From Snodgrassella alvi (GTDB lineage Bacteria; Pseudomonadota; Gammaproteobacteria; Burkholderiales; Neisseriaceae), in contig NZ_MEIO01000049.1 in assembly GCF_002777745.1 (NCBI RefSeq), positions 62,001-126,000 on the forward strand: a stretch of 64,000 nucleotides of DNA, given 5' to 3'. The position numbers and the translations under genes were made by a program. The notes beneath the pieces are model-generated. The model was not told the DNA's origin, made no database searches, and saw only the letters and a list, made by a program, of their open reading frames with translations. Positions 39,532 to 49,400 of the stretch are shown piece after piece. The stretch's first letter is position 1, and every line of letters starts with the position of its first letter.

Positions 39532-42135
39532 TTAATCCTCAGGGGTATCTAGTATATCTACTTCGGTGTTGCTGTTTTCTTCTGGTTCGGCAATGCGTTC
39601 CAGACTTACCAGTTTTTCACCTTCATCAAGATTGATGAGTTTTACGCCGGCAGCGGCGCGGCCGGTGGCGCGTATCTGGTCGACTTTGGTGCGAATCAGT
39701 ACGCCACCGCTGGTAATCAGCATCAGGTCGTCACTGTCGGCCACGAGGGTGGCGGCCACGAGGTCGCCATTGCGTTCACCGGTATCGATGGCAATAACGC
39801 CCTGAGTACCACGGCCGGAACGGCGGTAGTCGTCAACGGCAGTGCGTTTGCCATAGCCGTTGGCTGTAGTGGTAAGTACCAGTTTGTTGCTGTCTTTTTC
39901 GGCATCGTATGCCAGCAGACTAATGACCTGATTGTTTTCAGCCAGTTTCATGCCGCGTACGCCACGGGCACTACGTCCCATCGCACGGACGTTGTCTTCG
40001 CTGAAGCGTACGGCTTTACCGCCATTGGAAAACAGCATGATGTCGTGTTTGCCGGCAGTTTTTACGGCGCCTATCAGGTGGTCGCCTTCGTCCAGTCCGA
40101 GGGCGATGATGCCGGCGGTACGTGGACGGGAGAAGTCGATCAGGGAAGTTTTTTTGACGATGCCCTGTTCGGTACACATGAAGACGTATTCGTTTTCGCT
40201 GAATTCGCGTACTGGCAGGATGGTGTTGATTTTTTCACCATCTTCGAGCTGAATCAGGTTGTTAACCGGCCGGCCACGGCTGTTGCGGCCACCTTCGGGC
40301 AGTTTGTAGACTTTTATCCAGTGACATTTGCCCAAGCTGGTGAAGCACAGCAGGTAGTCATGGGTGTTGGCGATAAACAAGGTTTCGATAAAGTCTTCAT
40401 CTTTGGTGGCGGTGGCCTGTTTGCCACGACCGCCACGCCGTTGTGCCTGATAGTCGTCTACCTGCTGGGTTTTGATATAGCCGCCATGAGTGAGGGTAAC
40501 AACCATGTCGCGTTGCGGTATCAGGTCTTCGTCGGCAATGTCGCCACCAAAAGTATTGATTTCGCTGCGGCGTTCATCTCCAAACTGTTGTTGAATGGCC
40601 GTTAGTTCGTCATGGATAATCTGGTTGATGCGTGCTGGATTGGCCAGAATGTCGAGCAGGTCAAGTATGACATCGAGGACGCTTTTGTATTCTTCAACGA
40701 TTTTATCTTGTTCCAAACCGGTAAGGCGTTGCAAACGCATCTCAAGAATGGCTTGTGCTTGTGCCTCAGATAGGTAGTAGTCGTTGCCTAATAGTCCAGT
40801 ATTTTCAGGTAAATCCTGTGGCTTAACCAGTTTGGCATCGATATCACTGCGGGCGAGCATTTCTGCGACCAGACCTGAGCGCCACGCACGTGAGGTCAGG
40901 GCGGCTTTGGCTTCTGGTGGTGTTGCAGAAGTTTTAATCAGGGTGATGATTTCGTCAAGGTTGGACAGGGCTACAGCTAAACCTTCAAGTACGTGGCCTC
41001 GTTCGCGTGCTTTACGCAGGGCAAACATGGTGCGCCGGGTCACGACTTCGCGGCGATGACGTAAAAATTCATTCAGTATCTGTTTTAAGTTGAGCAGGCG
41101 CGGCTGGCCGTCTACCAGTGCCACCATGTTGATACCAAAGCTGTCTTGCAACTGGGTGAGTTTGTATAGCTGGTTAAGTACGACTTCGGCATTTTCGTTG
41201 CGTTTCAGTTCGATAACTATGCGCATGCCGGATTTATCTGATTCGTCGCGCAGGTCGGAAATGCCTTCGAGAACTTTGTTATGTACCAGTTCACCAATTT
41301 TTTCAACCAGTCTGGCTTTATTTACCTGATACGGGATTTCATCAATGATGATGGCTTCGCGATCATCGTGTTTACCGATTGGTTCGATATGGGTTTTGCC
41401 GCGCATAACGACGCGGCCGCGGCCGGTGCGGTAGCCTTCACGTACGCCGGAGAGGCCGTAGATGATGCCGCCGGTAGGAAAGTCCGGCGCGGGAATCAGG
41501 TTAATAAGTTCGTCAATGCTGAGGTCTTCGTTGGCCAGTAAGGCTTTGGCGCCGCCAATGACTTCGTTGATATTGTGTGGCGGAATATTGGTGGCCATGC
41601 CAACGGCGATACCGGAGGAACCGTTAACCAGCAGTGCCGGAATCCTTGTCGGCAGTACGGCCGGTTCGCTTTCGTTGCCATCGTAGTTGGGAATGAAGTC
41701 GACGGTTTCCTGATCGATATCGGCCAGTAATTCGTGCGCAATTTTTGCCATGCGGATTTCGGTATAACGCATGGCCGCAGCACTGTCGCCATCGACGGAA
41801 CCAAAATTACCCTGTCCGTCTACCAGCATGTAACGCATGGAGAAATCCTGTGCCATGCGTACGATGGTGTCGTAAACGGCGGTATCGCCATGGGGGTGGT
41901 ATTTACCGATAACATCGCCGACAATACGTGCCGATTTTTTGTAGGCACGATTCCAGTCGTTGTTCAGTTCGTGCATGGCGTACAGTACACGACGATGAAC
42001 TGGTTTCAGGCCATCGCGCACGTCGGGAAGGGCGCGTCCCACGATAACGCTCATGGCGTAATCGAGGTAGGAACGGCGCATTTCTTCTTCAAGAGATACT
42101 GTTATGGTTTCTTTGGCAAAAAGTGCATCAGACAT
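39532..42135 (-). CDS. gyrA: DNA gyrase subunit A
   Basis: GyrA (867 residues) cuts and rejoins DNA in the gyrase heterotetramer that introduces negative supercoils. The catalytic tyrosine is Y124 in AAMRYTE. The quinolone region [11 protein letters not shown] (80-90) has Thr85 at the position equal to E. coli Ser83 and Asp89 at the Asp87 position. The GyrA box QRRGGRGK lies at 565-572, within the C-terminal DNA-wrapping domain, which distinguishes it from ParC. The acidic tail ends [12 protein letters not shown]. Transcription diverges from earP across a 419-base spacer with DnaA boxes. Confidence 0.98.
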   Translation of the reverse strand: MSDALFAKETITVSLEEEMRRSYLDYAMSVIVGRALPDVRDGLKPVHRRVLYAMHELNNDWNRAYKKSARIVGDVIGKYHPHGDTAVYDTIVRMAQDFSMRYMLVDGQGNFGSVDGDSAAAMRYTEIRMAKIAHELLADIDQETVDFIPNYDGNESEPAVLPTRIPALLVNGSSGIAVGMATNIPPHNINEVIGGAKALLANEDLSIDELINLIPAPDFPTGGIIYGLSGVREGYRTGRGRVVMRGKTHIEPIGKHDDREAIIIDEIPYQVNKARLVEKIGELVHNKVLEGISDLRDESDKSGMRIVIELKRNENAEVVLNQLYKLTQLQDSFGINMVALVDGQPRLLNLKQILNEFLRHRREVVTRRTMFALRKARERGHVLEGLAVALSNLDEIITLIKTSATPPEAKAALTSRAWRSGLVAEMLARSDIDAKLVKPQDLPENTGLLGNDYYLSEAQAQAILEMRLQRLTGLEQDKIVEEYKSVLDVILDLLDILANPARINQIIHDELTAIQQQFGDERRSEINTFGGDIADEDLIPQRDMVVTLTHGGYIKTQQVDDYQAQRRGGRGKQATATKDEDFIETLFIANTHDYLLCFTSLGKCHWIKVYKLPEGGRNSRGRPVNNLIQLEDGEKINTILPVREFSENEYVFMCTEQGIVKKTSLIDFSRPRTAGIIALGLDEGDHLIGAVKTAGKHDIMLFSNGGKAVRFSEDNVRAMGRSARGVRGMKLAENNQVISLLAYDAEKDSNKLVLTTTANGYGKRTAVDDYRRSGRGTQGVIAIDTGERNGDLVAATLVADSDDLMLITSGGVLIRTKVDQIRATGRAAAGVKLINLDEGEKLVSLERIAEPEENSNTEVDILDTPED

Positions 42136-42270
42136 AATGGCTTTACTACTTTGGAGAGCATGGTTTATTTTACCATAGCAGTCATTGGTTTCTGACTATT
42201 TTTCATTGTGATGATGATTTAGTGTAAAAAACCTTGTTGTTAAAGGGGTTAAAGATATGCCCACAATATT

Positions 42271-42279
42271 TGTGGATAA
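42271..42279 (-). promoter_or_regulatory. DnaA box
   Basis: TGTGGATAA is the exact complement of the consensus TTATCCACA, intergenic, 136 bases upstream of the gyrA start. Confidence 0.55.
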
Positions 42280-42457
42280 ATCTGTGGAAAATGAAAGTTG
42301 TGTCTGGATAATTGCCTGTAAATCAAGCCTTGTATGTGCTTGCTTAAAAAATAAGCCTAAAAATAAAAATGTTTAAAAACATGAACTTAAAAATAGATAG
42401 TCTTTGGGCTTGTTGGTTTATTTTTTTTATAGTCTTTGGCGCGTTACATTTAATGCA

Positions 42458-42466
42458 TGTGGATAA
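42458..42466 (-). promoter_or_regulatory. DnaA box
   Basis: The second exact TGTGGATAA, 187 bases from the first in the same orientation, 89 bases before the earP start. Confidence 0.55.
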
Positions 42467-42554
42467 AATCGTTCTGTCAAGTGTGTTTTTCTCTTGACAG
42501 AATGACGGATGGTGGTGTGACGGGTTAAGTTATGCTGCCGGTAAGGAAATTTTT

Positions 42555-43757
42555 ATGCAATGTCAGGATTTTTCTGTGTATGCACCGACGAATGGTTCGG
42601 CAACTGAGGCATGGGTATTTGTTCGGGTAATCGATAATTTTGGTGATGTGGGGGTGGGCTGGCGTTTAAGCTGTTTGCTGGCGGAATTTTTGTGCTTGCG
42701 GGTACGCCTGTGGATTGATGACTTGGGTGCACTGGACAGGCTGGTGCCGGAGCATGCCGGATATCAGCCGCAGATTGTGGTGGAAACGTGGCAGGATGAT
42801 GAGGCAGCTATGCAACGGCAACTGGCTGCTGCCGCTGATCCGGTACTGGTGATTGAAACATTCGGCTGTGATTTACCACCAGCGGTACAGGCACGCATGA
42901 CTGAATGCAGACCTTTGTGGCTGAACTGGGAATATCTGACGGCAGAAGACTGGGCGGTGGATTTACATGCTATGCCATCATTGCAGGCCAATGGCTTAGA
43001 AAAGTATTTCTGGTTTATGGGTGTTGATGCGGCCAGTGGCGGCTTGTTGCGCGAAGCTGATTATCTGGCTAAGCGGACTGCGTTTCAGCAGCAGGTTTCG
43101 ATGCAGCAGGCATTCAGGCAGCAGTATGGTTTGCCGTTGCAGCATAGCGGCCAGTTGTGGCTGGTATTTGCCTATGCTTCGGTGTGTTGGCCGCAATGGA
43201 TGGCGATGTGGCGGCAGGCGGATGCGCCAATGACGCTGTGGCTGGCTGAGGGGCAGGTAGTCGACAGTTTGCGGGCTGCGCAGGTAATTGCTCCCGATGC
43301 TTTGCAACAGGACGGCGATGTTTATGTACTGGATAAGCTGACGCTGGTGCGCATTCCGTTTGTGCCGCAGGCGGCCTTTGACCGCCTGCTGTGGCTGGCT
43401 GATGCGGCCATTGTGCGCGGTGAGGATAGTTTTGTGCGCGCTTTATGGGCAGGGTTGCCGTTTTTCTGGCATATTTACCGGCAGGATGATGATGCTCATC
43501 TGCACAAGCTGCATGCGTTCTGGAACAAGGCGATGGCAGGCTGGCCAGTTGGGGTGCGAGGGGCTTTTATGGCATTGTCGGATGATTTGAATGGAGCAGG
43601 CAATCTGGACGGGTTAAGGCGTGTGGAGGTGTGGCAGGATTTGTATGCAAACTGGCAAAATTGGGTAAAAGCGGCTGCGGTATGGTCTGAAATGCTGCAT
43701 GCACAGGACAGTGCGCTGGAAAAACTAGCCAGATTTAGCCATCTTCCGCTAAAATAA
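42555..43757 (+). CDS. earP: EF-P arginine rhamnosyltransferase EarP
   Basis: EarP transfers rhamnose from dTDP-rhamnose to Arg32 of elongation factor P, which activates EF-P for rescuing ribosomes stalled at polyproline. The 400-residue GT-B fold protein has the catalytic aspartates D27 and D31 in IDNFGDVG. The C-terminal RGEDSF motif (288-293) contributes a glutamate (E290) needed in characterised homologues. The N-terminus is about 14 residues longer than in enzymes that start close to the first strand. The ATG at 42555 has an AAGGAAA site. efp follows 44 bases downstream, the diagnostic pairing. Confidence 0.95.
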   Translation: MQCQDFSVYAPTNGSATEAWVFVRVIDNFGDVGVGWRLSCLLAEFLCLRVRLWIDDLGALDRLVPEHAGYQPQIVVETWQDDEAAMQRQLAAAADPVLVIETFGCDLPPAVQARMTECRPLWLNWEYLTAEDWAVDLHAMPSLQANGLEKYFWFMGVDAASGGLLREADYLAKRTAFQQQVSMQQAFRQQYGLPLQHSGQLWLVFAYASVCWPQWMAMWRQADAPMTLWLAEGQVVDSLRAAQVIAPDALQQDGDVYVLDKLTLVRIPFVPQAAFDRLLWLADAAIVRGEDSFVRALWAGLPFFWHIYRQDDDAHLHKLHAFWNKAMAGWPVGVRGAFMALSDDLNGAGNLDGLRRVEVWQDLYANWQNWVKAAAVWSEMLHAQDSALEKLARFSHLPLK

Positions 43758-43801
43758 TGCAGTTATTTATTTGCTGAACTTTTTTGGAAGTTAGATTAAA
43801 G

Positions 43802-44362
43802 ATGAAAACCGCACAAGAATTGCGCCCGGGTAATGTATTTATGGTGGGCAATGATCCAATGGTGGTGCAGAAGTCCGAATACAATAAATCCGGTCGTAAT
43901 GCTGCCGTGGTGAAAATGAAACTGAAAAATTTGCTGACTGGCGCTGCTACGGAAACGGTATATAAAGCCGATGAAAAGTTTGATGTGGTAGTACTGGATC
44001 GCAAACAGTGTACTTACAGCTATTTTGCTGACCCAATGTATGTTTTCATGGATGATGAATTTAATCAGTATGAAGTGGAAGCTGAAAACATTGGTGATGC
44101 CATCAAGTTTATTGTGGATGGCATGGAAGAAAAATGTGAAGTGACTTTCTATGATGGTCGCGCTATTTCTGTGGAATTGCCTACTATTATCGTACGTGAA
44201 GTGGAATACACTGAGCCGGCGGTAAAAGGTGATACTTCTGGCAAGGTAATGAAGAATGCCCGTCTGGTAGGTGGTGCTGAGATTCAGGTAGCTGCCTATG
44301 TTGAAAATGGCGATAAGGTGGAAATTGATTCACGTACTTTTGAGTTCCGCAAACGCGCTTAA
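43802..44362 (+). CDS. efp: Elongation factor P (Arg32 type)
   Basis: EF-P (186 residues) enters the E site and stimulates peptide-bond formation at consecutive prolines. The three OB-like domains are complete. The modification loop reads NKSGRNA with Arg32 at its tip, the residue rhamnosylated by EarP, so the EarP/Arg32 branch is used rather than the EpmA/Lys34 branch. The start is ATG 43802 ([12 protein letters not shown]); six upstream codons from TTG 43784 are in frame but not conserved. earP is directly upstream. A terminator with uptake-sequence-like arms follows. Confidence 0.97.
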   Translation: MKTAQELRPGNVFMVGNDPMVVQKSEYNKSGRNAAVVKMKLKNLLTGAATETVYKADEKFDVVVLDRKQCTYSYFADPMYVFMDDEFNQYEVEAENIGDAIKFIVDGMEEKCEVTFYDGRAISVELPTIIVREVEYTEPAVKGDTSGKVMKNARLVGGAEIQVAAYVENGDKVEIDSRTFEFRKRA

Positions 44363-44378
44363 CTGATTTTCTTGCTGG

Positions 44379-44412
44379 CAGGCTGTCTGAAGAATTTCAG
44401 GCAGCCTGTTTT
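44379..44412 (+). terminator. efp terminator built from DUS-like arms
   Basis: The stem CAGGCTG/CAGCCTG (44379-44385 with 44402-44408), extended by TGAA/TTCA, is followed by a TTTTG tail. The left arm is AGGCTGTCTGAA and the right arm, read on the minus strand, is AGGCTGCCTGAA. Both resemble Neisseriaceae DNA uptake sequences. Confidence 0.75.
44396..44407 (-). repeat. DNA uptake sequence-like 12-mer
   Basis: On the minus strand it reads AGGCTGCCTGAA, matching the DUS dialect described for Simonsiella as I recall it. It forms half of the efp terminator; the other half (44380-44391) differs at one base. Confidence 0.5.
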
Positions 44413-44501
44413 GTTATGATTTACGCGGCGTCATGCTGCCTAACGATTGTGACGGCTTGCCGTCTTTTATTATTTGTATTGTTTAAGTTTGTAGGTGAAA
44501 C

Positions 44502-45887
44502 ATGTTGTTTGAACTGAATCAGCATGGCCGAGGTGAGTTGCTGGCTGAATGTCGCAGATTATTGCGGCTGGCGTTGCCAATTCTTATCGCACAGGCAGCG
44601 CAGGTGGGTGTGGGTGTGGTGGATACGGTGATGGCCGGCCATGCCAGTGCCAATGATCTGGCCGGTGTGGCTTTGGGCTCGAATGTATTTATTACGCTGT
44701 ATATTACTTTTCTGGGGGTGATGACGGCGTTGCAGCCGATTCTGGCACAGTTGTATGGCGCCGGAAAAACTACGGAAATTGGTGAACAGGGGCGGCAAGG
44801 ACTATGGTTCGGGCTGTTCTTAGGTGTACTGGGAATGCTGTTGTTGTGGGCGCTGATTGTACCGATGCAGCATTGGCTGAATATGGGCTCATATGTAGAT
44901 GGTGTGTTTGGGCAGTTTGTGTTCTTTATTGCGCTGGGTATGCCGGCTGCGATGATTCATCGGGCTTTTTATGCTTTTGCTTCTTCTTTAAACCGTCCGA
45001 AGCCAATTATGGTGGTGAGTCTGATTGCGTTACTGCTGAATATTCCACTGAATTATGTTTTTGTTTATGGCAAATATGGTATGCCGGAACTGGGCGGAGC
45101 AGGCTGTGGTCTGGCTTCGGCTATCTGTTTCTGGTTTAATGCAATTGTGTTGGGTATCTATGTGTTTCGCCAGCGATTTTTTGCTCCGTTTGCGCTGTTT
45201 TCACGTTTTGACTGGCCGCAATGGCGCTTGCAGGGCTCTTTGTTGCGGCTAGGGATTCCGATCGGGATGTCGTTTTTCCTTGAGGTGAGCCTGTTTACTT
45301 TTATTAGTTTGCTGATTGCGCGCTTCGGGGTAACTCAGGTAGCAGCGCAACAGGTGGTAATTAGTATTACTTCTCTGATTTATATGTTGCCGCAAAGTGT
45401 GGGTATTGCGCTGGCGGTGTGTGTTGGACAGGCTGTCGGTGCGGGTAAATGGCAGCGTGCCCGTTTTGTTTCGGGTGTGGGGCTGTCTATGGGATTGCTG
45501 GGAGCCTGTTTTACTGGAGTGATCCTGCTATTGTTTCGGCATTTCTGGGTGAGTCTGTATACCGTGGATCAGGAAGTGATTTTTCTGGGTGGAACGCTGC
45601 TGATTTTTGCAGCGATTTTTCAGCTGTCAGATGCAACACAGACGATTGCTTCGTATGCCCTGCGCGGCTATAAGCTGACTAAAATCCCGATGGTGATTCA
45701 TGCGTTCAGCTTTTGGGGGCTGGGACTGGGATTTGGCTGTTTGTTTGGTTTGTATTTTGGTATGGCGCTATATGGTTTCTGGCTGGCGCTGGTACTGGCG
45801 TTAACAGGTGCGGCTGTGGCGCTGGTATGGTATTTGCACCGGCAAAGTGAAAAATTTGCTTTGGCGCATGCGGATAGAGAATCATGA
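44502..45887 (+). CDS. norM: MATE-family multidrug efflux pump NorM
   Basis: The 461-residue inner-membrane protein has 12 predicted helices arranged as two homologous halves. The MATE hallmarks are LALPILIAQAAQVGVGVVDTVMAG in helix 1 with the Asp, and a matching LGIPIGMSFFLEV in helix 7. NorM pumps export cationic dyes and fluoroquinolones using a sodium or proton gradient. The ATG at 44502 follows a GTAGGTG site. The stop overlaps the murB start (ATGA), so both genes share a transcript; a functional link is not evident. Confidence 0.93.
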   Translation: MLFELNQHGRGELLAECRRLLRLALPILIAQAAQVGVGVVDTVMAGHASANDLAGVALGSNVFITLYITFLGVMTALQPILAQLYGAGKTTEIGEQGRQGLWFGLFLGVLGMLLLWALIVPMQHWLNMGSYVDGVFGQFVFFIALGMPAAMIHRAFYAFASSLNRPKPIMVVSLIALLLNIPLNYVFVYGKYGMPELGGAGCGLASAICFWFNAIVLGIYVFRQRFFAPFALFSRFDWPQWRLQGSLLRLGIPIGMSFFLEVSLFTFISLLIARFGVTQVAAQQVVISITSLIYMLPQSVGIALAVCVGQAVGAGKWQRARFVSGVGLSMGLLGACFTGVILLLFRHFWVSLYTVDQEVIFLGGTLLIFAAIFQLSDATQTIASYALRGYKLTKIPMVIHAFSFWGLGLGFGCLFGLYFGMALYGFWLALVLALTGAAVALVWYLHRQSEKFALAHADRES

Positions 45888-46933
45888 TAGATGTGATTGA
45901 ACATGCGGATTTGCAGTCATTGAATACTTTTGCTCTGCCGGTTCGGGCGCGCTGGCTGGTAACGCTAAGTGATACGGCTCAGTTGCCAGACATTATGGCG
46001 CTGCCACAATTTGACCGGCAAAGTGTGCTGTGGCTGGGTGGTGGGAGTAATATACTGTTTTGTGCGGATTATCCGGCGCTGGTGGTACGTATGGCCAACC
46101 GTGGTATCCGGCTGGTAGCAGATGATGGTGTGCGGGTGGTGGTAGAGGCTGCGGCAGGTGAATGCTGGCATGAATTTGTACAGTACACGCTGGCTCAAGG
46201 CTGGAGCGGACTGGAAAATCTTAGTTTGATTCCCGGTACGGTAGGTGCGGCACCAGTACAGAATATTGGTGCCTATGGTGTTGAAGTACAGTCTTGTATT
46301 GAAGCGGTGCAATGTTTTGATCTTGATGAGCGGCAACTGCGCTGGCTGAATCGTGATGAGTGTTGTTTTGCTTATCGGGACAGTATTTTTAAACACGGTG
46401 AACAGGGGCGTTATGTGATTGTGGCAGTGCGGTTTGCGCTGTCGCGCAGTTTTACGCCACAGTTGCATTACGGTGATCTGGCGCAGGTGGCGGCAGAGCT
46501 GGCTCGGGGGCAAACGTTAACGGCTAGTATGGTGGCTCAGGCTGTGTGCCATATCCGCCAGCAGAAACTGCCTGATCCGCGTGTACTTGGCAGTGCCGGC
46601 AGTTTTTTTAAGAATCCTGTTGTGCCGGCGGCGCTGGTGACAACTCTGTTAAACCAGTATCCGGCTTTACCGCATTATCCACAGTCTGACGGACAGATGA
46701 AGCTGGCAGCAGGCTGGCTGATTGATCAGTGTGGTTTGAAGGGTTATCAGCTTGGCGGGGCTGCGGTGCATGAGCGGCAGGCACTGGTGTTGGTGAATAA
46801 AAATCAGGCCAGTGCCGCAGATGTGGTTGCGCTGGCCCGATATGTTCAGGGCTGTGTGGCACAGCGCTTTCAGGTGCAACTGGAGCCGGAACCGGTATGG
46901 CTGCCACAAACATTGATGCTGGCTGCCGGCTGA
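45884..46933 (+). CDS. murB: UDP-N-acetylenolpyruvoylglucosamine reductase
   Basis: MurB reduces the enolpyruvyl ether to UDP-MurNAc using FAD and NADPH in the cytoplasmic phase of peptidoglycan synthesis. At 349 residues it is a type I enzyme like that of E. coli. Visible motifs are LGGGSNILF (FAD), IPGTVGAAPVQNIGAYG, the tyrosine-containing FAYRDSIFK loop, and GSAGSFFKNP with the catalytic serine. LEPEPVW near the end carries the catalytic glutamate. It overlaps norM by four bases (ATGA). Confidence 0.97.
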   Translation: MIDVIEHADLQSLNTFALPVRARWLVTLSDTAQLPDIMALPQFDRQSVLWLGGGSNILFCADYPALVVRMANRGIRLVADDGVRVVVEAAAGECWHEFVQYTLAQGWSGLENLSLIPGTVGAAPVQNIGAYGVEVQSCIEAVQCFDLDERQLRWLNRDECCFAYRDSIFKHGEQGRYVIVAVRFALSRSFTPQLHYGDLAQVAAELARGQTLTASMVAQAVCHIRQQKLPDPRVLGSAGSFFKNPVVPAALVTTLLNQYPALPHYPQSDGQMKLAAGWLIDQCGLKGYQLGGAAVHERQALVLVNKNQASAADVVALARYVQGCVAQRFQVQLEPEPVWLPQTLMLAAG

Positions 46934-47002
46934 TATATGCCACTATGCTGAGGAATCTATCTGTATGATCTGCGCGGTAAGACACTGCATAATCTGAAAG
47001 AA

Positions 47003-47656
47003 ATGAATATGGTGAAAGAATCACGCCCCAATACTTATAATCGTATTATTGATGCCAGTCTGAGGCTGTTTAATGAAGAGGGTGAGCGTAATGTCAGTAC
47101 TAATCATATTGCTTCTTATCTGGGTATTAGTCCGGGCAATCTGTATTATCACTTTCGCAATAAAGATGAAATTATTATGCAGCTGTTTAAGCGCTACAGT
47201 GAGGAGCTGTTGTGCTATCTGCAACATGTTAAAACGCCACAGGACACGGATGCCATTAAGAACTATATGTTTGGTGTATATGATGTGATGTGGAAATACC
47301 GTTTTTTGTTCAGTGATTTGAATGCGATGCTGTCGCGCAGTGCCGAGCTGCTGGGTGAGCATAATAATTTTACCCGAATACAGGTGTCACCATTATTGCA
47401 GAATCTGTTGCAACAGTTGACTGATATCGGATTTATTCAAACAGATGAAACGGCTCGTACGGAAATGGCTGTCAATATCTGGCTGATTACTAAATACTGG
47501 TGTGACTATGACAGTGCTCTGTATGAACGCAAGCTGAATGAAGCCTCGAAGTTTCGCGGTACACATCAGACGCTCACGTTGTTGCGCCCGTATGTTGCTC
47601 CTGCTTATCGTGAGGAGTTTAACCGTATGATGGCTGATTTAAGTAATCAGGTGTAA
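47003..47656 (+). CDS. TetR/AcrR-family transcriptional regulator
   Basis: The 217-residue protein has a TetR N-terminal DNA-binding domain. LRLFNEEGERNVSTNHIASYLGISPGNLYYHFRNKDEI (about residues 17-54) includes the helix-turn-helix and the family's YYHF motif. The C-terminal ligand domain is the long all-helical type found in a Neisseria regulator of unknown target, related to YcdC-like or lipid-associated regulators. The ATG at 47003 (MNMVKESRPNTYN) sits 69 bases after murB; a downstream ATG at 47009 is also possible. The effector and regulon are unknown. Confidence 0.88.
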   Translation: MNMVKESRPNTYNRIIDASLRLFNEEGERNVSTNHIASYLGISPGNLYYHFRNKDEIIMQLFKRYSEELLCYLQHVKTPQDTDAIKNYMFGVYDVMWKYRFLFSDLNAMLSRSAELLGEHNNFTRIQVSPLLQNLLQQLTDIGFIQTDETARTEMAVNIWLITKYWCDYDSALYERKLNEASKFRGTHQTLTLLRPYVAPAYREEFNRMMADLSNQV

Positions 47657-48045
47657 ATGTTAAAACCCATTTTATTCAGGCTGAATGTGGTTTGTTTGGG
47701 TGTTTTAATTCAGGATTTCTGTATCTGGATGTAATTTTTCTGGCTGGATACTGTGTCAGCTCAGCTTGCATGTCTGGGCAAGATGTGCTGATAACTTCTC
47801 TGATTTGGTGTTTTGTTTCTGTTTTATTAGTTAAGTATTTGCTTTGTGCAATGTCTATAAGCTGGTTGCGAATGATTTTGTCATCCGATCAGTTCTTTTG
47901 AAAGCGATATTCTGCTGAAATTGTCTGCTGGCTTTACTTGTATTGTGTATTTAGGTTTGAGACCAGTATTGTTTTTCAATATGGTTTTACTAAAAAAATC
48001 AGTTTTTTATGATGTTATTGCAGATTTTTTCTGTTAGTGTTTAGT
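47657..48045. other. Spacer between the tetR-like gene and the convergent MBL gene
   Basis: About 390 T-rich bases without a convincing gene. The end next to the MBL gene contains TTCAGGCAGCAG (48044-48055), 10 of 12 bases like the uptake motif, overlapping the gene's stop. Confidence 0.4.
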
Positions 48046-49053
48046 TCAGGCAGCAGAAATTATGCGGCTGGCTCCCATTTTGATACTTTCAAAGCGACCA
48101 GTGGAAAGTTGTTGTTGTGCACAGGCGGTGGCCAGTAGCTGTGGTGGTTCATCCAGTGGTTCGTCGGCCAGTTCAAAAGCGCCCCAGTGGATTCCGACAG
48201 CCTGACGGCATTGCAGTATTTTAAAAATGGTTACTGCCTGTTGTGGGTCGATGTGCTGATTGTGCATAAACCAGCGCGGTGCATAGGCACCTATCTGGAG
48301 AGCGGCCATGTCTATGGGCGCAAAACGTTCTGCTATCTGCCGGAACATTATTTCGCTGAAACCCGTATCACCACTGAAATAAGTACTGCTGCCTTGGGGT
48401 GTTTGCATTATCCAGCCACACCACAGGCTAAGGTTGCGGTCGAAGATGCCTCGCTGACTCCAATGTTGTGCCGGCACGGCATGAAATTGGATATCTTTTA
48501 TGTTTATCTGTTCCCACCAGTCCAGTTCAATTACGTTGCTAACGCCCAGCTTTTGCAGTGTGTTTTTCAGGCCTAATGGAACAACGGCTGTAATGGCCGG
48601 AAAACGAGCAGCCAACTGCCGGATACTGGCTTTGTCCAGATGGTCGTAATGGTTGTGTGACAAGGCAATAACATCAATGGGGGGGAGCTGGGCAATGCTG
48701 GCTGCCGGCTGGGTGCGGCGCTTCGGACCTGCAAATGTTACTGGTGAAACGCGCTGTGAGAATACGGGATCGGTGATAATCATGCATTGCTGTAAACGCA
48801 GTAACAATGTGGCATGACTAATCCACCATAGCCGGTTGCCGCTGAGAGTAAAGTCAGGTATCTGATACCAGTCCTGAGCAAAGCGCTCATAGCCCTGTTG
48901 TGGCGGTTTGGGCAGGTGTTGTATGTGTCTTTCCCAGTTCCAGCGATAGACTTCAAGCTGTTTGATAACTGTTGGCTCCAGATTACGAAAGCCATAGGGT
49001 GTATGGTGGGCTTTCGCCGGATTGTAGTACGGGTTTTTTCTTTTAAATAGCAT
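48046..49053 (-). CDS. MBL-fold metallohydrolase, NAPE-PLD-like
   Basis: The 335-residue protein carries the metallo-beta-lactamase signature HNHYDHLD (133-140) for the dizinc site, later ligands in AQHWS (near 197) and SGDTGFSE, and a final GIHWGAFEL. The whole matches the family that includes N-acyl-phosphatidylethanolamine phospholipase D and the bacterial RomA/UlaG-like proteins. A phosphodiesterase acting on lipid or nucleotide is likely, but the substrate is unknown. No signal peptide is evident. The ATG at 49053 is followed by a basic N-terminus (MLFKRKNPYYNPAKAHH). It is monocistronic. Confidence 0.85.
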   Translation of the reverse strand: MLFKRKNPYYNPAKAHHTPYGFRNLEPTVIKQLEVYRWNWERHIQHLPKPPQQGYERFAQDWYQIPDFTLSGNRLWWISHATLLLRLQQCMIITDPVFSQRVSPVTFAGPKRRTQPAASIAQLPPIDVIALSHNHYDHLDKASIRQLAARFPAITAVVPLGLKNTLQKLGVSNVIELDWWEQINIKDIQFHAVPAQHWSQRGIFDRNLSLWCGWIMQTPQGSSTYFSGDTGFSEIMFRQIAERFAPIDMAALQIGAYAPRWFMHNQHIDPQQAVTIFKILQCRQAVGIHWGAFELADEPLDEPPQLLATACAQQQLSTGRFESIKMGASRIISAA

Positions 49054-49400
49054 TCTGGGTTGCCTTTAGCTGATATGGTTATGGGTGCGATGGATTATTG
49101 CCGCCAAAATGGATTTTTGAGAGGATCTTTAATTTGTTTTCTGCATTGATATCTGTATTTTAGCTTAATTTGAGCGTACTAGAATGCTTGCTGGGCTATT
49201 TGCTGTTTTGTGTCAGGTATGTGATATCGCGATTTTGATTATATTAGGTTGTTTACATCATTACTCTGATTGTGAAATGATGTTGTATATCAATGAATTT
49301 AAGTTAATATGTGTATTTATTGTTGGTTTCTTTTGTAAATGCTAATATGCGATTTGATATTTTACCAGATGCCTATTTTTGTAGCTGAGGGGATAGATCA
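49054..49400. other. Divergent spacer, MBL gene and lipoprotein gene
   Basis: About 350 AT-rich bases that must hold the promoters for both divergent genes. No structured RNA or operator was recognised. Confidence 0.4.

Larger units (their letters stand above)
42136..42554. other. gyrA-earP divergent spacer with two DnaA boxes and an AT-rich tract
   Basis: This gene-free stretch contains two exact DnaA boxes in the same orientation (TGTGGATAA at 42271-42279 and 42458-42466) and a near match, TGTGGAAAA, at 42283-42291. A very A/T-rich segment (about 42340-42445) lies between them. An inverted repeat, TTCTGTCAAG/CTTGACAGAA (42472-42481 with 42493-42502), sits next to earP. It could be a DnaA-controlled promoter pair or part of a replication origin. 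Confidence 0.6.

Noticed and set aside
39566-42195. Many long open frames on the plus strand across gyrA
   Set aside because: They are antisense shadows of a well-conserved gene, with no family motifs or ribosome sites.
42136-42554. Calling the gyrA-earP spacer the chromosomal origin
   Set aside because: Only two or three boxes are present, dnaA/dnaN are not adjacent, and skew cannot be computed from this window. Kept as a finding, not as an origin.
46675-46683. Further exact DnaA box (TTATCCACA) inside murB, plus TGTGGATAA inside fusA (18049-18057) and pepN (62721-62729)
   Set aside because: They are isolated inside coding sequence, fit normal codon use and lack AT-rich surroundings, so they are probably chance.
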